Source of the DNA: Rhizobium sp. BK650
GTDB lineage: Bacteria; Pseudomonadota; Alphaproteobacteria; Rhizobiales; Rhizobiaceae
NCBI RefSeq assembly: GCF_014195325.1
Contig: NZ_JACIBK010000013.1
Span: forward strand, 1 to 64,000
Direction: 5' to 3'
Length of the DNA stretch: 64,000 bases
Shown: positions 1 through 8,527 of the stretch, in pieces
Layout of the letters: each line of letters starts with the position of its first letter
Numbering within the stretch: position 1 is the stretch's first letter
Position numbers and translations under genes: made by a program
The notes under the pieces: model-generated
What the model was told of the DNA's origin: nothing
Databases searched by the model: none
What the model saw: the letters and a program-made list of their open reading frames with translations, nothing else

Positions 1-437
1 CACTGATCGGTGCTGTCTATCACGGGGTGGCGCTCTCTGCGCGCGATAAGGTCCTCGCCTTTTCGGCGCGCCATGCGCCGGCAAGCCTCGGAGCACCGAT
101 TGCGACCGTCCCCCGCATCCAGGATGGTCTCGGCGAGATCGAGGTTCGATTATCGACGAATGCCAGACTACTGCGCTCGCTCGGCGAGGACGTCGATGCC
201 GGAAAGGCGCTCGGGATCGACGCCATGGCGGTGCGTCATGTAGTGATCGACAATGCGGTCGCCGTCACCAGTCTGGCACTCGATCTTGCCGGCAATCCCG
301 GGCTCAATCGCGATTTCGGCCTGGAACGCCACCATCGCGATGCGATCACCGGCCGCTCGCATGCGCCGCAGAACCACATGGTTCGCGCAATAGCCGCGAA
401 AAATGCTCTCGCCCGCCTGGAGGCAGGGCGCATCTGA
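1..437 (+). CDS. C-terminal part of an acyl-CoA dehydrogenase-like flavoprotein (SfnB/DszC type), cut by window edge
   Basis: The frame is open from the first bases to a TGA at 435-437, so the gene begins outside the window; the GTG at 27 is internal. About 144 residues are visible. They match the C-terminal helical domain of the acyl-CoA dehydrogenase fold, with the late ERHHRDA and HAPQNH segments typical of that domain. In the family this domain packs against FAD/FMN. Because the neighbouring leftward operon carries a second member of the same fold beside a flavin monooxygenase and sulfonate-type transporter, a role in organosulfur oxidation (SfnB/DszC type) is inferred. The gene converges with the next one across a hairpin. 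Confidence 0.8.
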   Translation, partial: LIGAVYHGVALSARDKVLAFSARHAPASLGAPIATVPRIQDGLGEIEVRLSTNARLLRSLGEDVDAGKALGIDAMAVRHVVIDNAVAVTSLALDLAGNPGLNRDFGLERHHRDAITGRSHAPQNHMVRAIAAKNALARLEAGRI

Positions 438-453
438 AAGCCGACCCAAGATG

Positions 454-489
454 GGGTTACCGGCCAGCTGGTACGGCTGGCCGGAACCC
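454..489. terminator. Hairpin between convergent genes
   Basis: A 9-bp perfect stem (CCGGCCAGC / GCTGGCCGG, 7-nt loop) is extended by GGGTT/AACCC with one bulged A. It sits exactly between the stop codons of the converging genes, so it may end transcription from both sides. There is no clear T-tract, so rho-independent activity is uncertain. Confidence 0.5.
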
Positions 490-496
490 GTTCAAA

Positions 497-2104
497 TCAG
501 GCGTCAGGAGCCAGCCATATCTGGCCGAAACTGTTGTTGATGCCTTGCGCGCCAGGCGCAAAATTCCTGACCTTCTTGCTCGCAACGATCTGCGCGCCGG
601 CGGCCACGAGATCGACCGAGACGACATCCTCGTGAATAATGCGTTGGAACTGATACCAGAGGTCGTGTCGCTTGGCCTCGTCAGGCTCGACAGCGGCCGC
701 TTCGAGCAACCTGTCGACCTCGGGATTGGCGTAGTGGCTGGCGTTCGAAAAGACCAAGCCGATCTTGAAATTCTTCGACCAGTACGCCCGCTGCACGCCG
801 AGCGTCGGATCGAACGTGTTGGACAGGGATTCGATGACGAGATCGAAGGCGCGGTCCGTGTAGACGGTCTTCAGGAAGGTCGCTAGATCCAGTTTGAGGA
901 TCTCCGCGTCGATGCCGACGGTTGCAAGAGACTGGCGGATGAAATCGGCATAGGAAGGCTGCAGGAAGGAATTGTAGGCAAGGCGCAACTTGAAGCGCAC
1001 GCCGTCCGACCCGCGGGGATATCCTGCCTGATCGAGCAGCTTTTCGGCAAGCTTGGGATCAGGTTCGCGGGCTTTGATGCTCGGATCATACCATTTCGGC
1101 AAAGTCGTGCTGATCGGGCTTGGCGAGACCTGGGCGTAACCGAAGAGCGCGATATCGACGAGTTTCTGCAAGTCGATGGCATGGGCGATCGCCAGGCGCA
1201 CGTCGCGCTTGGTAAGGATGTCGTTCTCATAGTTGAAGAACAGCTGCTGCTGCGGTCCTGAATAGGCGTAGGTCGTCGTGTCGACGACGAGATTGGGATT
1301 GGCTTTGAGGCGCTCGATGTCTGACAGGGGAACGGGATTGGCGCCGAGATCGATCTCGCCAGTCTCGAGCGCGGCGGCGCGGGCGGCCGGGTCGAGAATG
1401 ACGCGCAGGATGACGCGATCGAGATAGGGCTTTCCCGCGTCCCAGTAATTCGGGTTGCGCTCGAAGATCAGGTGGCTGCCGGGCACCCATTCCTTCAGCA
1501 GAAACGGGCCTGTTCCGATCGTCTGGGCAAGTTTGGGCTGCTCCTGCGGCTTGAATGTCTCGTAGATATGCTTAGGCACGATCGGCGATTCCGAGCTCGA
1601 AAGCGCGGTAATGAGATAGGGAGCGGGTTTGGCAAGCACGACGATTGCGGTGTGCGGATCGGGCGTTTCGACAGCCGTCACGTTCTGATAGGTGATTCGC
1701 CCGCGCGGATGGGCTTCCTTTAGCCGCAGAATGGAAAAGGCGACGTCGCCGGAGGTAAAGTCGGCACCGTCATGCCACTTGACCCCTTCGCGCAGCTTGA
1801 AGGTATAGCGCAACTGATCTTCACTGACGGACCAATCGGTCGCCAAAAGTGGGATAGGATTGAGATCATAGTCGAAGTCGAAGAGGCCTTCGTTGATCTT
1901 CGGCCCGATCGCCTGTCCCGTGCCCGACGACGTGTTGATCGCGATGAGGGCGCTCGGATCGGGATAATAGGCCCAGTTGAGGGTACCGCCTCTGACGGGC
2001 GTCTCGCTTGTTGCCGCGAAAGCAAATTGGGGAGCGGCCCCCAATGCAAGCCCGGCCGAACCTGCAAGGAGGAATTGATTGAACTGGCGGCGATTGATCG
2101 ACAT
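497..2104 (-). CDS. ABC transporter substrate-binding protein, peptide/nickel (SBP_bac_5) family
   Basis: A 535-residue periplasmic solute-binding protein of family 5. The start MSINRRQF at 2104 is chosen because a GGAG ribosome site lies about 6 nt upstream and the twin-arginine leader (RRQF followed by a hydrophobic Ala/Leu stretch ending AFA) begins there; the frame is open 58 codons further upstream but that part lacks sense. The domain starts with the family's LLATDW and VKWHDG segments. The family normally works with a two-permease, two-ATPase importer for peptides, opines, nickel or similar; no such permeases are adjacent, so it is an orphan here. Context suggests a sulfur-containing or peptide-like substrate, but this is inference. 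Confidence 0.88.
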   Translation of the reverse strand: MSINRRQFNQFLLAGSAGLALGAAPQFAFAATSETPVRGGTLNWAYYPDPSALIAINTSSGTGQAIGPKINEGLFDFDYDLNPIPLLATDWSVSEDQLRYTFKLREGVKWHDGADFTSGDVAFSILRLKEAHPRGRITYQNVTAVETPDPHTAIVVLAKPAPYLITALSSSESPIVPKHIYETFKPQEQPKLAQTIGTGPFLLKEWVPGSHLIFERNPNYWDAGKPYLDRVILRVILDPAARAAALETGEIDLGANPVPLSDIERLKANPNLVVDTTTYAYSGPQQQLFFNYENDILTKRDVRLAIAHAIDLQKLVDIALFGYAQVSPSPISTTLPKWYDPSIKAREPDPKLAEKLLDQAGYPRGSDGVRFKLRLAYNSFLQPSYADFIRQSLATVGIDAEILKLDLATFLKTVYTDRAFDLVIESLSNTFDPTLGVQRAYWSKNFKIGLVFSNASHYANPEVDRLLEAAAVEPDEAKRHDLWYQFQRIIHEDVVSVDLVAAGAQIVASKKVRNFAPGAQGINNSFGQIWLAPDA

Positions 2105-2323
2105 GGAAGGCTCCGAAAGCGGCGATGTGTAAAACAGCGCGCACGGAGCCCCATGCCCCGCTGTCGGAATGATCCCTTCCCAACCCGCTGAAGCAAAGGC
2201 AGATTTTCTATTCGCGCAAGGAAGCAAAGCTTGCTGCCAGCAGCCGCAGACTACGAACGCCAATAACCTCCGCGGCAAGGAACAGCGGAGGTGCGCGACG
2301 ATGGCAAGCGCAGAGAAGGATCT

Positions 2324-3259
2324 CTATCGATCGAGACGGCCGAGAAGCCGACGCGCATTGCCGCCGGCCACAAGCGAGCGCGCCTCAGCGCCCAGACCCG
2401 CCGCCGCCAGGTTCTGCGCGAGCGTCTCGCGCGAGAGGGCGGGAAGGATCGGCCAGTCCGTTCCGGCCAGAACGCGGTCGGCACCGAAGAACTGCACCAA
2501 TATGGCGATGATCGACGGATCATCGCCCATCGTATCGAAATATATGTTTGGTCGGTGACCGGCTGCGCGGTTCTGCCGGGAATAATGTCCGCCGCGCGCC
2601 GCCTGCACGACAGCCCCGAGACCAAGCGTTGCGAAGATGAAGTTCAAGTCCGGAAATGCGTCTAGCAGGCCGTTTTCAAGAACCGACAAGAACGCCACAC
2701 CGTTCATCAGCCCCCGCCCCAGGGAATTGCCGAGCTTGCCGGCGCCGGCAATGAGGAGGTCGGCCTGAGGCGCATTAACCGGATGGACGAAGACCGGTTT
2801 GCCGAGACGGGCAGCAACGGCGAGCGCCGGCCGGGCAACCGGGTCTCCGATGAACGTGCCGTTGCGATAGGAATCGACGACGAGGCCGGCCAGTCCGAGT
2901 TCTCCAAGCGCCCTCTCCGCCTCATGCGCAGCCGCCTCACCGGCAAAGGGATCGATCGTCGCCAGCGCGGCCAGGCTGCCGGGATGCCTCTTGACTAGGC
3001 CGGCAAGCCAGTCGTTCACCTCGGAGATGACGGCGGGATCGGCAGCCTTGTCCATGCCGAACAGGCTCTCGATGGTCGTGCTCACAACGGCAAGCGAGAC
3101 ACCCGCAGAGGAAAGCTCGTCGATCAGCCTGGCCGGGTCGACAATCTTCTTCAGCACTGCATCGGCGAGTCCGGTGGAGATACGCTTGCTGCCATCAGCA
3201 CCCCACGCGGCCGGCCAGAGATGAGTATGAATGTCGACAATATCCAGTTCATCGCTCAT
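2324..3259 (-). CDS. Amidohydrolase family protein (ACMSD-like, amidohydrolase_2)
   Basis: A 311-residue TIM-barrel metal-dependent hydrolase or decarboxylase. The N-terminal IHTH motif (about residues 10-13) is the usual first metal site, VFVHPVN carries a mid-barrel His, and AGTDWP near residue 270 holds the conserved Asp. Length fits the amidohydrolase_2 family (300-330 residues). It lies about 220 nt upstream of the peptide-type SBP on the same strand and may be transcribed with it. Substrate unknown; related proteins sit in rhizobial sulfur-acquisition clusters, where they may hydrolyse the imported compound (inference). Confidence 0.82.
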   Translation of the reverse strand: MSDELDIVDIHTHLWPAAWGADGSKRISTGLADAVLKKIVDPARLIDELSSAGVSLAVVSTTIESLFGMDKAADPAVISEVNDWLAGLVKRHPGSLAALATIDPFAGEAAAHEAERALGELGLAGLVVDSYRNGTFIGDPVARPALAVAARLGKPVFVHPVNAPQADLLIAGAGKLGNSLGRGLMNGVAFLSVLENGLLDAFPDLNFIFATLGLGAVVQAARGGHYSRQNRAAGHRPNIYFDTMGDDPSIIAILVQFFGADRVLAGTDWPILPALSRETLAQNLAAAGLGAEARSLVAGGNARRLLGRLDR

Positions 3260-3342
3260 ATGCTGCCGCTCTCCTTTGAATAACGATTGTCTTTGGTGTT
3301 GCTCAGTCCCGCACTCGGGTGGGTCTCATCAGGCGATGTGTG

Positions 3343-4182
3343 TCAGAGGCAAAATACCCAGGCCAGGAGGCGCGAGCGAAGTGAGGCTTGGAAGCCGGGA
3401 GCGCTCTTAGGTGGGTAGGCGGCCTCAAGCCCGTGAATACGCTTGATTTCGTCGGCAACCAGACCCTGGAGCCGCCAGAGATATCGATCCCTTATACCCT
3501 TCTCTTCGAGGTGCTTGACGGTGAGATAGAGATATTCGGCACAGGACCCCATATGCCCGCAGGCTTTGGCTAGAACTTCGGCGACGTTTTCCAGAGGCAG
3601 CCTGCGCAGAACTCGTTTGCCTCTCGGTCCGGCCCAGAATGCCAGGGCCCGCAGGGTTCCTTGCGACGCTTCAATCGGAACCCACCGGATGAATGATGCG
3701 TCGGCAAGCGTTCCGATCTCTCTGCGGATCATTCGGCGGATTTGTCCAATACGATCCTCTTCCGAGAGCCTGTAGGTGACACCGTTGCATTCGCCGCCCT
3801 GATCAAGTGCCATCATCAGACCGGGCAGGGCCTCGGTCGCCCGCCACCGCGTCATCTGCAGGCAGAAGGACCTGTGCCAGCCAAAAACTCGGGCGCGCTG
3901 CCATTCCACCGCATCGAAGTCGGGCTTCCAGATTAGCGAGCCGTAAGCAAAGACCCATAGCGGTCCGCCTGCCGCTTCACGATAGATGCTCTTCGAGATA
4001 GCCTGAAGTTCCTCCTCGCTCAGCGCAACACGATCAGGATCCGGTCCGGGATCCGATTCCTGCCTCAAGCTAAGAGATACGAGTTCGGCAGTCAGCGCCA
4101 TCGTCCGAAGGCTTCTGATGTGGCTCTCTTCTTCCGGGATGAATTCATGCTGCGGTGAGGCAGTCGAGACGAGCACCTGCAT
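3343..4182 (-). CDS. chaC: ChaC-like gamma-glutamylcyclotransferase
   Basis: A 279-residue protein with the ChaC signature WVFAYGSLIW (about residues 75-84), the substrate-loop region around YGSL, and the RREIG segment containing the probable catalytic acid. ChaC enzymes act in the cytoplasm and cleave gamma-glutamyl peptides such as glutathione to 5-oxoproline and Cys-Gly, releasing cysteine, which fits the sulfur theme. The first about 50 residues are an extension beyond the usual start of the fold. Its start codon lies one base beyond the stop of the 107-residue gene upstream, so the two are probably one transcript. Confidence 0.88.
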   Translation of the reverse strand: MQVLVSTASPQHEFIPEEESHIRSLRTMALTAELVSLSLRQESDPGPDPDRVALSEEELQAISKSIYREAAGGPLWVFAYGSLIWKPDFDAVEWQRARVFGWHRSFCLQMTRWRATEALPGLMMALDQGGECNGVTYRLSEEDRIGQIRRMIRREIGTLADASFIRWVPIEASQGTLRALAFWAGPRGKRVLRRLPLENVAEVLAKACGHMGSCAEYLYLTVKHLEEKGIRDRYLWRLQGLVADEIKRIHGLEAAYPPKSAPGFQASLRSRLLAWVFCL

Positions 4183-4183
4183 G

Positions 4184-4507
4184 CTAGTGGACCGTGAATC
4201 GACTGAAATAGGCCTGCCGTTCGCGCACCGCCCGGATCAGCAGGCCTGCCTCGCGTATGATCGCGCTGAAGGTCGCGTCGTCGGCGGTTGCGATGCTCTC
4301 CGACATGCTCCTTAAAACTCCAATCAGTCGCACGACGGCTTCGTCGGAGCCCCCATTGCGGCTTTCCAGTCCTTCGGCAAGACCGGCGAGCGTTCTTACA
4401 AGCTCGTCAATGATCTCGCGGCGGCGAGCCTGGCTGGACGGCAGATCGCCGCCGCTGGTCAGCATCGTCTCCTGCAAGTCGCCGTCTATCGTCGAAAGCC
4501 GCTTCAT
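4184..4507 (-). CDS. Conserved-looking hypothetical protein, helical, 107 aa
   Basis: No known domain recognised. The product is acidic-to-neutral and predicted mainly helical (LVRTLAGLAEGLESR, LIGVLRSMSESI), without signal peptide or membrane segment. It is tightly packed between a 46-residue membrane peptide (9-nt gap upstream) and chaC (1-nt gap downstream), so it is very likely expressed with them. Function cannot be assigned. Confidence 0.6.
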   Translation of the reverse strand: MKRLSTIDGDLQETMLTSGGDLPSSQARRREIIDELVRTLAGLAEGLESRNGGSDEAVVRLIGVLRSMSESIATADDATFSAIIREAGLLIRAVRERQAYFSRFTVH

Positions 4508-4516
4508 TGTCGTCGA

Positions 4517-4657
4517 TCACACCAGCCCGAAGACGAGGGCGAGGATGAAGATGAAGGAGCCGGCCGTCGCTGTCTGATGCAGGCGTAGACAAACAGGAGA
4601 AAGCCAGGCTGCGCCCTGTCGCGACAGGACGCGTTGACGATCGTCGATAATTGTCAT
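4517..4657 (-). CDS. Small single-pass membrane protein, 46 aa
   Basis: Short ORF found by translating the gap upstream of the 107-residue gene. It starts MTIIDDRQRV and ends in a hydrophobic helix (GSFIFILALVFGLV) right before the stop, a tail-anchored layout. A strong purine-rich ribosome site (GAGGGGGG) lies just before the ATG, and the stop is 9 nt from the next start, which supports real coupling. Function unknown; small membrane peptides of this form are common in rhizobial stress operons. Confidence 0.6.
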   Translation of the reverse strand: MTIIDDRQRVLSRQGAAWLSPVCLRLHQTATAGSFIFILALVFGLV

Positions 4658-4741
4658 TCTCGCCCCCCTCAGTACCAAACCGGAGCTGCGGCTCGCCAGA
4701 AGGAAAGCTCATAGTCGAGCGCCGTCTGGCGAGCCTCGCTA

Positions 4742-4837
4742 TCAAGCGCGGACAAATCTGGTCGCCTGCCGCCGCACAGGCCGCTGGAAATTCCCGATAA
4801 GACCTGCGGCGAAAACCCGAAGCCTGCGTCGTTTCAT
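4742..4837 (-). CDS. Possible 31-aa basic peptide or remnant
   Basis: ATG with a GGAG site 8 nt upstream opens a very basic 31-residue frame (MKRRRLRVFAAGLIGNF). In the +1 frame just downstream the DNA reads ARQTALDYELSFWRAAAPVWY and stops near 4670, which looks more protein-like than the current frame. The two halves may be one small gene split by a frameshift. Weak evidence; it may be non-coding. Confidence 0.25.
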   Translation of the reverse strand: MKRRRLRVFAAGLIGNFQRPVRRQATRFVRA

Positions 4838-4862
4838 GGCGAGTCTCCTCGGACGTCAGTTG

Positions 4863-5051
4863 CTATCCAAACATTTCCGCTCGCCTGGCGTTCAAAAGCA
4901 GATCGCGCGGTGATGCCATCGTCCCGAAGAGCGCCAGCAGGCGGTTTTCCTCCGACTTCGCCAGCCGATAGCGCCGCGCGAAGTCGAAGACGTTCCACTT
5001 TTCCTCGCCCGTTGGCGACCCTTCCGTCTTTTCCTGAACGCTCTGATGCAT
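4863..5051 (-). CDS. Small hypothetical protein, 62 aa
   Basis: Start MHQSVQ at 5051 is preferred over an ATG 21 nt upstream because it avoids overlapping the FMN reductase gene and leaves a 7-nt gap. The C-terminal two thirds (FDFARRYRLAKSEENR, LLALFGTMAS, LLLNARR) is amphipathic helix and resembles small rhizobial proteins of unknown role. It probably rides on the FMN reductase transcript. Confidence 0.55.
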   Translation of the reverse strand: MHQSVQEKTEGSPTGEEKWNVFDFARRYRLAKSEENRLLALFGTMASPRDLLLNARRAEMFG

Positions 5052-5058
5052 GGCCCCG

Positions 5059-5619
5059 TTACTCCGCGGCATCGAGCGCCGGCCGAGCGATAGGAAAGAA
5101 GGCCTCGATCTCGCTGATGACCTCGTCTATGCGCTTGGAAAGCTGATCGGATGTGACGGCATAATCGGCAAAATCCCGATCGGATGCATAGACTGCCGTC
5201 GGCAATGTATGGGACATGAAGAACCCGAACAAAGGACGCAGTTGATGCTCGACCATCAGCGCGTGGCGGTCGCCGCCACCCGTTGCGGTGATAATGATCG
5301 GTTTTGCCCGCAGTTCATGCGGATCGATGAGGTCGATCAGATGCTTGAAGAGCCCCGGATAGGAGCCCTTATAGGTGGGAGAGCCGACGATCAAAAGATC
5401 CGCGCCGACGATCTCCGAAATCACGGCCTTAGCCTGATCGTCGAGATCTTTGCGCCAGTTGGCCTCACCAAGGGAAGGTCCCAGATCCAGCATGTCGTAA
5501 ACCTTGCTGCTGAAACCGTGTTTGTCGCTTGCAATACGGGCGATATGGTTGACGAGCGCCAAGGTTTTGGAGGGGCGGTTGAAGCTACCCGCAATTCCAA
5601 CGAGTTTGAGAGCGGCCAT
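5059..5619 (-). CDS. NADPH-dependent FMN reductase (MsuE/SsuE-like)
   Basis: A 186-residue flavodoxin-like reductase. Start MAALKLVG at 5619 has an AAAGGAAAG site before it; an upstream ATG 8 codons earlier is less likely. The phosphate-binding loop GSFNRPSKT (residues 9-17) and the GSPTYKGSYPGLFKHLID segment are diagnostic. The enzyme supplies reduced FMN to two-component flavin monooxygenases; a matching monooxygenase (NtaA/DszA type) and a DszC-type partner are encoded just upstream on the same strand, so the three probably work together in desulfurisation. Confidence 0.9.
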   Translation of the reverse strand: MAALKLVGIAGSFNRPSKTLALVNHIARIASDKHGFSSKVYDMLDLGPSLGEANWRKDLDDQAKAVISEIVGADLLIVGSPTYKGSYPGLFKHLIDLIDPHELRAKPIIITATGGGDRHALMVEHQLRPLFGFFMSHTLPTAVYASDRDFADYAVTSDQLSKRIDEVISEIEAFFPIARPALDAAE

Positions 5620-5665
5620 CGGCTTTCCTTTCGTCGAAATCACTATTGTCTATAAAAATACTCGA

Positions 5666-5839
5666 TTAAAGAAATGACGGTTTATGCATGGCGCAATACG
5701 CGAAAAAAATCTCCACTTCGTCCATCTGCCTGGTCACGGATATGAGCCGCCCCCTGTAGGTCAAGGTATCGTCCACGTCCGCCAACACGAAGCGCACGCC
5801 TGCAAGTTCGCTGGTATCGGCTTGAATGAGCGGCTTCAT
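5666..5839 (-). pseudogene. Truncated HAD-superfamily phosphatase remnant, 57 aa
   Basis: Reading the gap between the FMN reductase and the monooxygenase shows a frame starting MKPLIQADTSELAGVRFVL, then ADVDDTLTYRG, which is HAD motif I (DxDDTLT) at the usual N-terminal position of sugar-phosphatase-type HAD enzymes. After about 35 residues the similarity ends and the frame runs to TAA. Motifs II-IV are absent, so the product cannot be an active phosphatase. It is a gene relic left at a recombination junction. Confidence 0.7.
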
Positions 5840-5893
5840 CGCATCGTTCCGTTTGTGGCCACGCGCCGCTCTGAGCAGATCAGCGCCTGCGAT

Positions 5894-7258
5894 TCAAGAG
5901 CCGGTACGGGCTGGTCCACCCCGAATAGCTCCCGCTTCCCCTTCCAAAGGATCTGTCGGATAAGGCAGTCCGTACCGATCGCGAACTGTCTTGCCCTCGT
6001 ACTGTCGTCGATAGACACCTCGATCCTGAAGGATCGGAATGACCTTCTCGACAAACTCTTCGATATCGTCGGGCGCGCGGGGCGGCTGGAGCGTGTATCC
6101 GTCCACGGTACCGTCCGCCCAGAGATCTATGATTTCATCGGCGACCTGCTCCGGCGTTCCGAGCAGCAGCCGATGATGCCCTTCCGACCTTCGGACCGCT
6201 TGTCTTGCTGTCAGCTTCTCAAAGGTCAGGAGGTCAGACAGGCCAAGCCCCATGCCGACGGCCTGCAGGCGATTTGGATCTGGAACGAACCGTTCGGCAT
6301 CGAGCACGGCGTCTGGATCGAAACGGTCTGGATCGATACCATGCTCCTTGGCGAACCGCGCAAGCAGGCCGTTTTCCGAGCCAGTGCCGCTATAAAGCTC
6401 GTGCTTGCGCAATGCCTCCTCACGGCTCTCGCCGAGGATGACGACGAGGCCGGGCACGATGCGGATGCCTGAGGGATCGCGACCGATTGCTGCGGCCCGG
6501 TCTCTCACTTTTGCGCCGAAAGCCCGGCCGGCGCCAGGCGAAAGAATGTTGCAATAGATGATTTCGCCGTGACGCGCCGCAAGTTCGATACCCCCCTCGG
6601 ATGCGCCTGCCTGGGCGATCACTGGATGCCCCTGCGGTCCTTTCGGCACATTGAGCGGCCCTCTGATTGAGAAGTAGGCGCCTTGGTGATCGATTGTGCG
6701 CGCGCTTGCCGCATTCCAGAATCGGCTTTCCGACACATCGCCCTCGCGTGCCGGATCCCAGCTTGCCCAAAGCTTCTTGGCGACATCAAGGAACTCAGAG
6801 GCTTTCGCATAGCGTTCGCTGCGCGGCGGCAGCGGTTCGGAACCGAAATTGGCGGCTACGTTCGGGTTGAAGGATGAGACGACGTTGACGATCAGCCGAC
6901 CGCCCGAGATGATGTCAAGCGACTGCACGCGCCGGGCAAAATTGAACGGCGAATTGTAGGTCGAAGACATCGTCACCACGAAGCCGATATCGGGCACCTG
7001 TGCTGAAAGTGCGGTGCAGAGGATCAGAGGATCGATCGTGTGAAAAGGCCGGCTCGCCGGATCGGTCATCAGCGCCGGATGATCGGAAAAGAACACTGCA
7101 TCGAAGCGTCCCTTGTGCGCAAGTTCGGTCAGTCGGCGGTAATAGTCGGGATCATTGATGTCGTGGCGGCTGCCGCTTCTGTATTTCCAGGCATTGGCAA
7201 GATAGCCGGTGGTATTGATGCCGACGTTCAAATTAAGTGTACGGGCTGTGTTCGTCAT
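5894..7258 (-). CDS. LLM-class flavin-dependent monooxygenase (NtaA/SnaA/DszA family)
   Basis: A 454-residue bacterial luciferase-like TIM-barrel enzyme of the NtaA/DszA subgroup, of the right length. Typical segments are YYRRLTELAHKGRFDAVFFSD (first part near residue 40), the SSTYNSPFNFARR loop that binds FMN phosphate, SGGRLIVNVVSS and HPVIAQAGASEGG. It uses FMNH2 from a separate reductase, here probably the gene at 5059-5619. Its start lies 3 nt beyond the stop of the DszC-like gene, showing one transcript. Substrate is probably an organosulfur compound (inference from neighbours); other NtaA members attack aminopolycarboxylates. Confidence 0.92.
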   Translation of the reverse strand: MTNTARTLNLNVGINTTGYLANAWKYRSGSRHDINDPDYYRRLTELAHKGRFDAVFFSDHPALMTDPASRPFHTIDPLILCTALSAQVPDIGFVVTMSSTYNSPFNFARRVQSLDIISGGRLIVNVVSSFNPNVAANFGSEPLPPRSERYAKASEFLDVAKKLWASWDPAREGDVSESRFWNAASARTIDHQGAYFSIRGPLNVPKGPQGHPVIAQAGASEGGIELAARHGEIIYCNILSPGAGRAFGAKVRDRAAAIGRDPSGIRIVPGLVVILGESREEALRKHELYSGTGSENGLLARFAKEHGIDPDRFDPDAVLDAERFVPDPNRLQAVGMGLGLSDLLTFEKLTARQAVRRSEGHHRLLLGTPEQVADEIIDLWADGTVDGYTLQPPRAPDDIEEFVEKVIPILQDRGVYRRQYEGKTVRDRYGLPYPTDPLEGEAGAIRGGPARTGS

Positions 7259-7261
7259 GGC

Positions 7262-8518
7262 TCAGGCGACCTCGCTGCTGGTGCCGAAGGGCGTGATGAT
7301 CTTCCGATAACCGACAGCGGCAGGCTTCTTGCCGGAGACAGCATATTCGCCGACCACGCGGTCGTGATAGATGCGGGGATTGTGCGAGGTGATCGTGCGC
7401 GCATTGCGCCAATGGCGGTCGAGCGCAGTGGCCCGCTTGGCGGCGGAGGCTCCCAGGGCATCGAAGAGGATCGTCGTCGCCTCGAGGATCAGCGTGGAGA
7501 CAACGGTGACGGCTTGGCTCGTTTCGACCTCGGCGATAAGATGAACATCGGTCTCCTCGGGGTCGGCGCCGGAAATATTGGCTTCGAAGGACCGCTGTAG
7601 GGCTTCGGCAACGTTCAGGACGATTGCACCGGCCGAATAGGCGCGTCCCCTGACGCGCCCCACCACTTCCAGCACTTGTGGGTCGTCGGCGCTGGAAGCG
7701 CCGTTGCCGCGCGGATAAAGTCGTACCCGGGAGCCGACAAGCTCGGCGAGCTCGCTTGCAGCAGCCCGGCCGATCCCGGCCAGGCTTGCCAGATGGACGA
7801 GCTGGAAGAATGCCGGCGTATAGGGGAAACGAGCTGCATCGGGCTTGATATGTTCAGGCTCCAGCCTAACGTCCTTGAAGCGCGCGGTGCCACTGCCGCT
7901 CAGCGCCTGTCCAAAACCGTCCCAATCATCGAGAATCTCGACGCCTCGCGCCCTGGTCGGCACGAGGGCTGCGATAGGCGTCCCCTCTCCGTCGACGGCG
8001 GCAAGGTTGATCCAGTCGGCATAGATCGAGCCGGTCGTATAGAACTTCTCGCCGTTCAGGCGATAGCCGTCTCCCTCCCGCAGGATCGTGGTCGAATGCT
8101 CGCTGATCTTGGCGCTCGAAAGCTCGGAAAAGCCGCTGCCGATCATCTCGCCGCGGCCAAGGCGGGAGAGCCACTCCTCCCGCCAGGCACCTTTTGGTGC
8201 GTTGAGAAGATCTTCGGTGAAACCGAGCTGGCTTCGGAAGATATTGGTGATATTCGGATCGGCGGCGGCGAGCTCGATCAACAGCCCAAACAGCTCCGGT
8301 AATGTGACGGCGAGGCCGCCATAATCCTGAGGAACCCGCAAGGCGCCGAAGCCCGCATCGCGCAACCATTGGACCTCCTCGAAAGGCAGGCGGCGCTGCT
8401 GGTCCCTTTCGATAGCCGCTTGCGCGATGTCATGGAAAACCGGTCGGAAACGAACGGCAATCTCCTCGTAACGCGCCGAGGGACCCCGGCCCCATGCTTG
8501 ATCGATCCTGGTCATCAC
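7262..8518 (-). CDS. Acyl-CoA dehydrogenase-fold monooxygenase (DszC/SfnB-like)
   Basis: A 418-residue flavoprotein with the three-part acyl-CoA dehydrogenase layout: N-terminal helices (LRDAGFGALRVPQDYGG), a middle beta domain (GSGFSELSSA, LNGEKFYTTGSIYADW) and a C-terminal helical domain ending with ARTITSHNPRIYHDRV. The catalytic Glu of true dehydrogenases is not evident, which fits the DszC/SfnB oxygenase subgroup using reduced flavin and O2. Only 9 nt separate it from the ATPase gene upstream and 3 nt from the monooxygenase downstream. Confidence 0.9.
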   Translation of the reverse strand: MMTRIDQAWGRGPSARYEEIAVRFRPVFHDIAQAAIERDQQRRLPFEEVQWLRDAGFGALRVPQDYGGLAVTLPELFGLLIELAAADPNITNIFRSQLGFTEDLLNAPKGAWREEWLSRLGRGEMIGSGFSELSSAKISEHSTTILREGDGYRLNGEKFYTTGSIYADWINLAAVDGEGTPIAALVPTRARGVEILDDWDGFGQALSGSGTARFKDVRLEPEHIKPDAARFPYTPAFFQLVHLASLAGIGRAAASELAELVGSRVRLYPRGNGASSADDPQVLEVVGRVRGRAYSAGAIVLNVAEALQRSFEANISGADPEETDVHLIAEVETSQAVTVVSTLILEATTILFDALGASAAKRATALDRHWRNARTITSHNPRIYHDRVVGEYAVSGKKPAAVGYRKIITPFGTSSEVA

Positions 8519-8527
8519 ATTGGTTCC

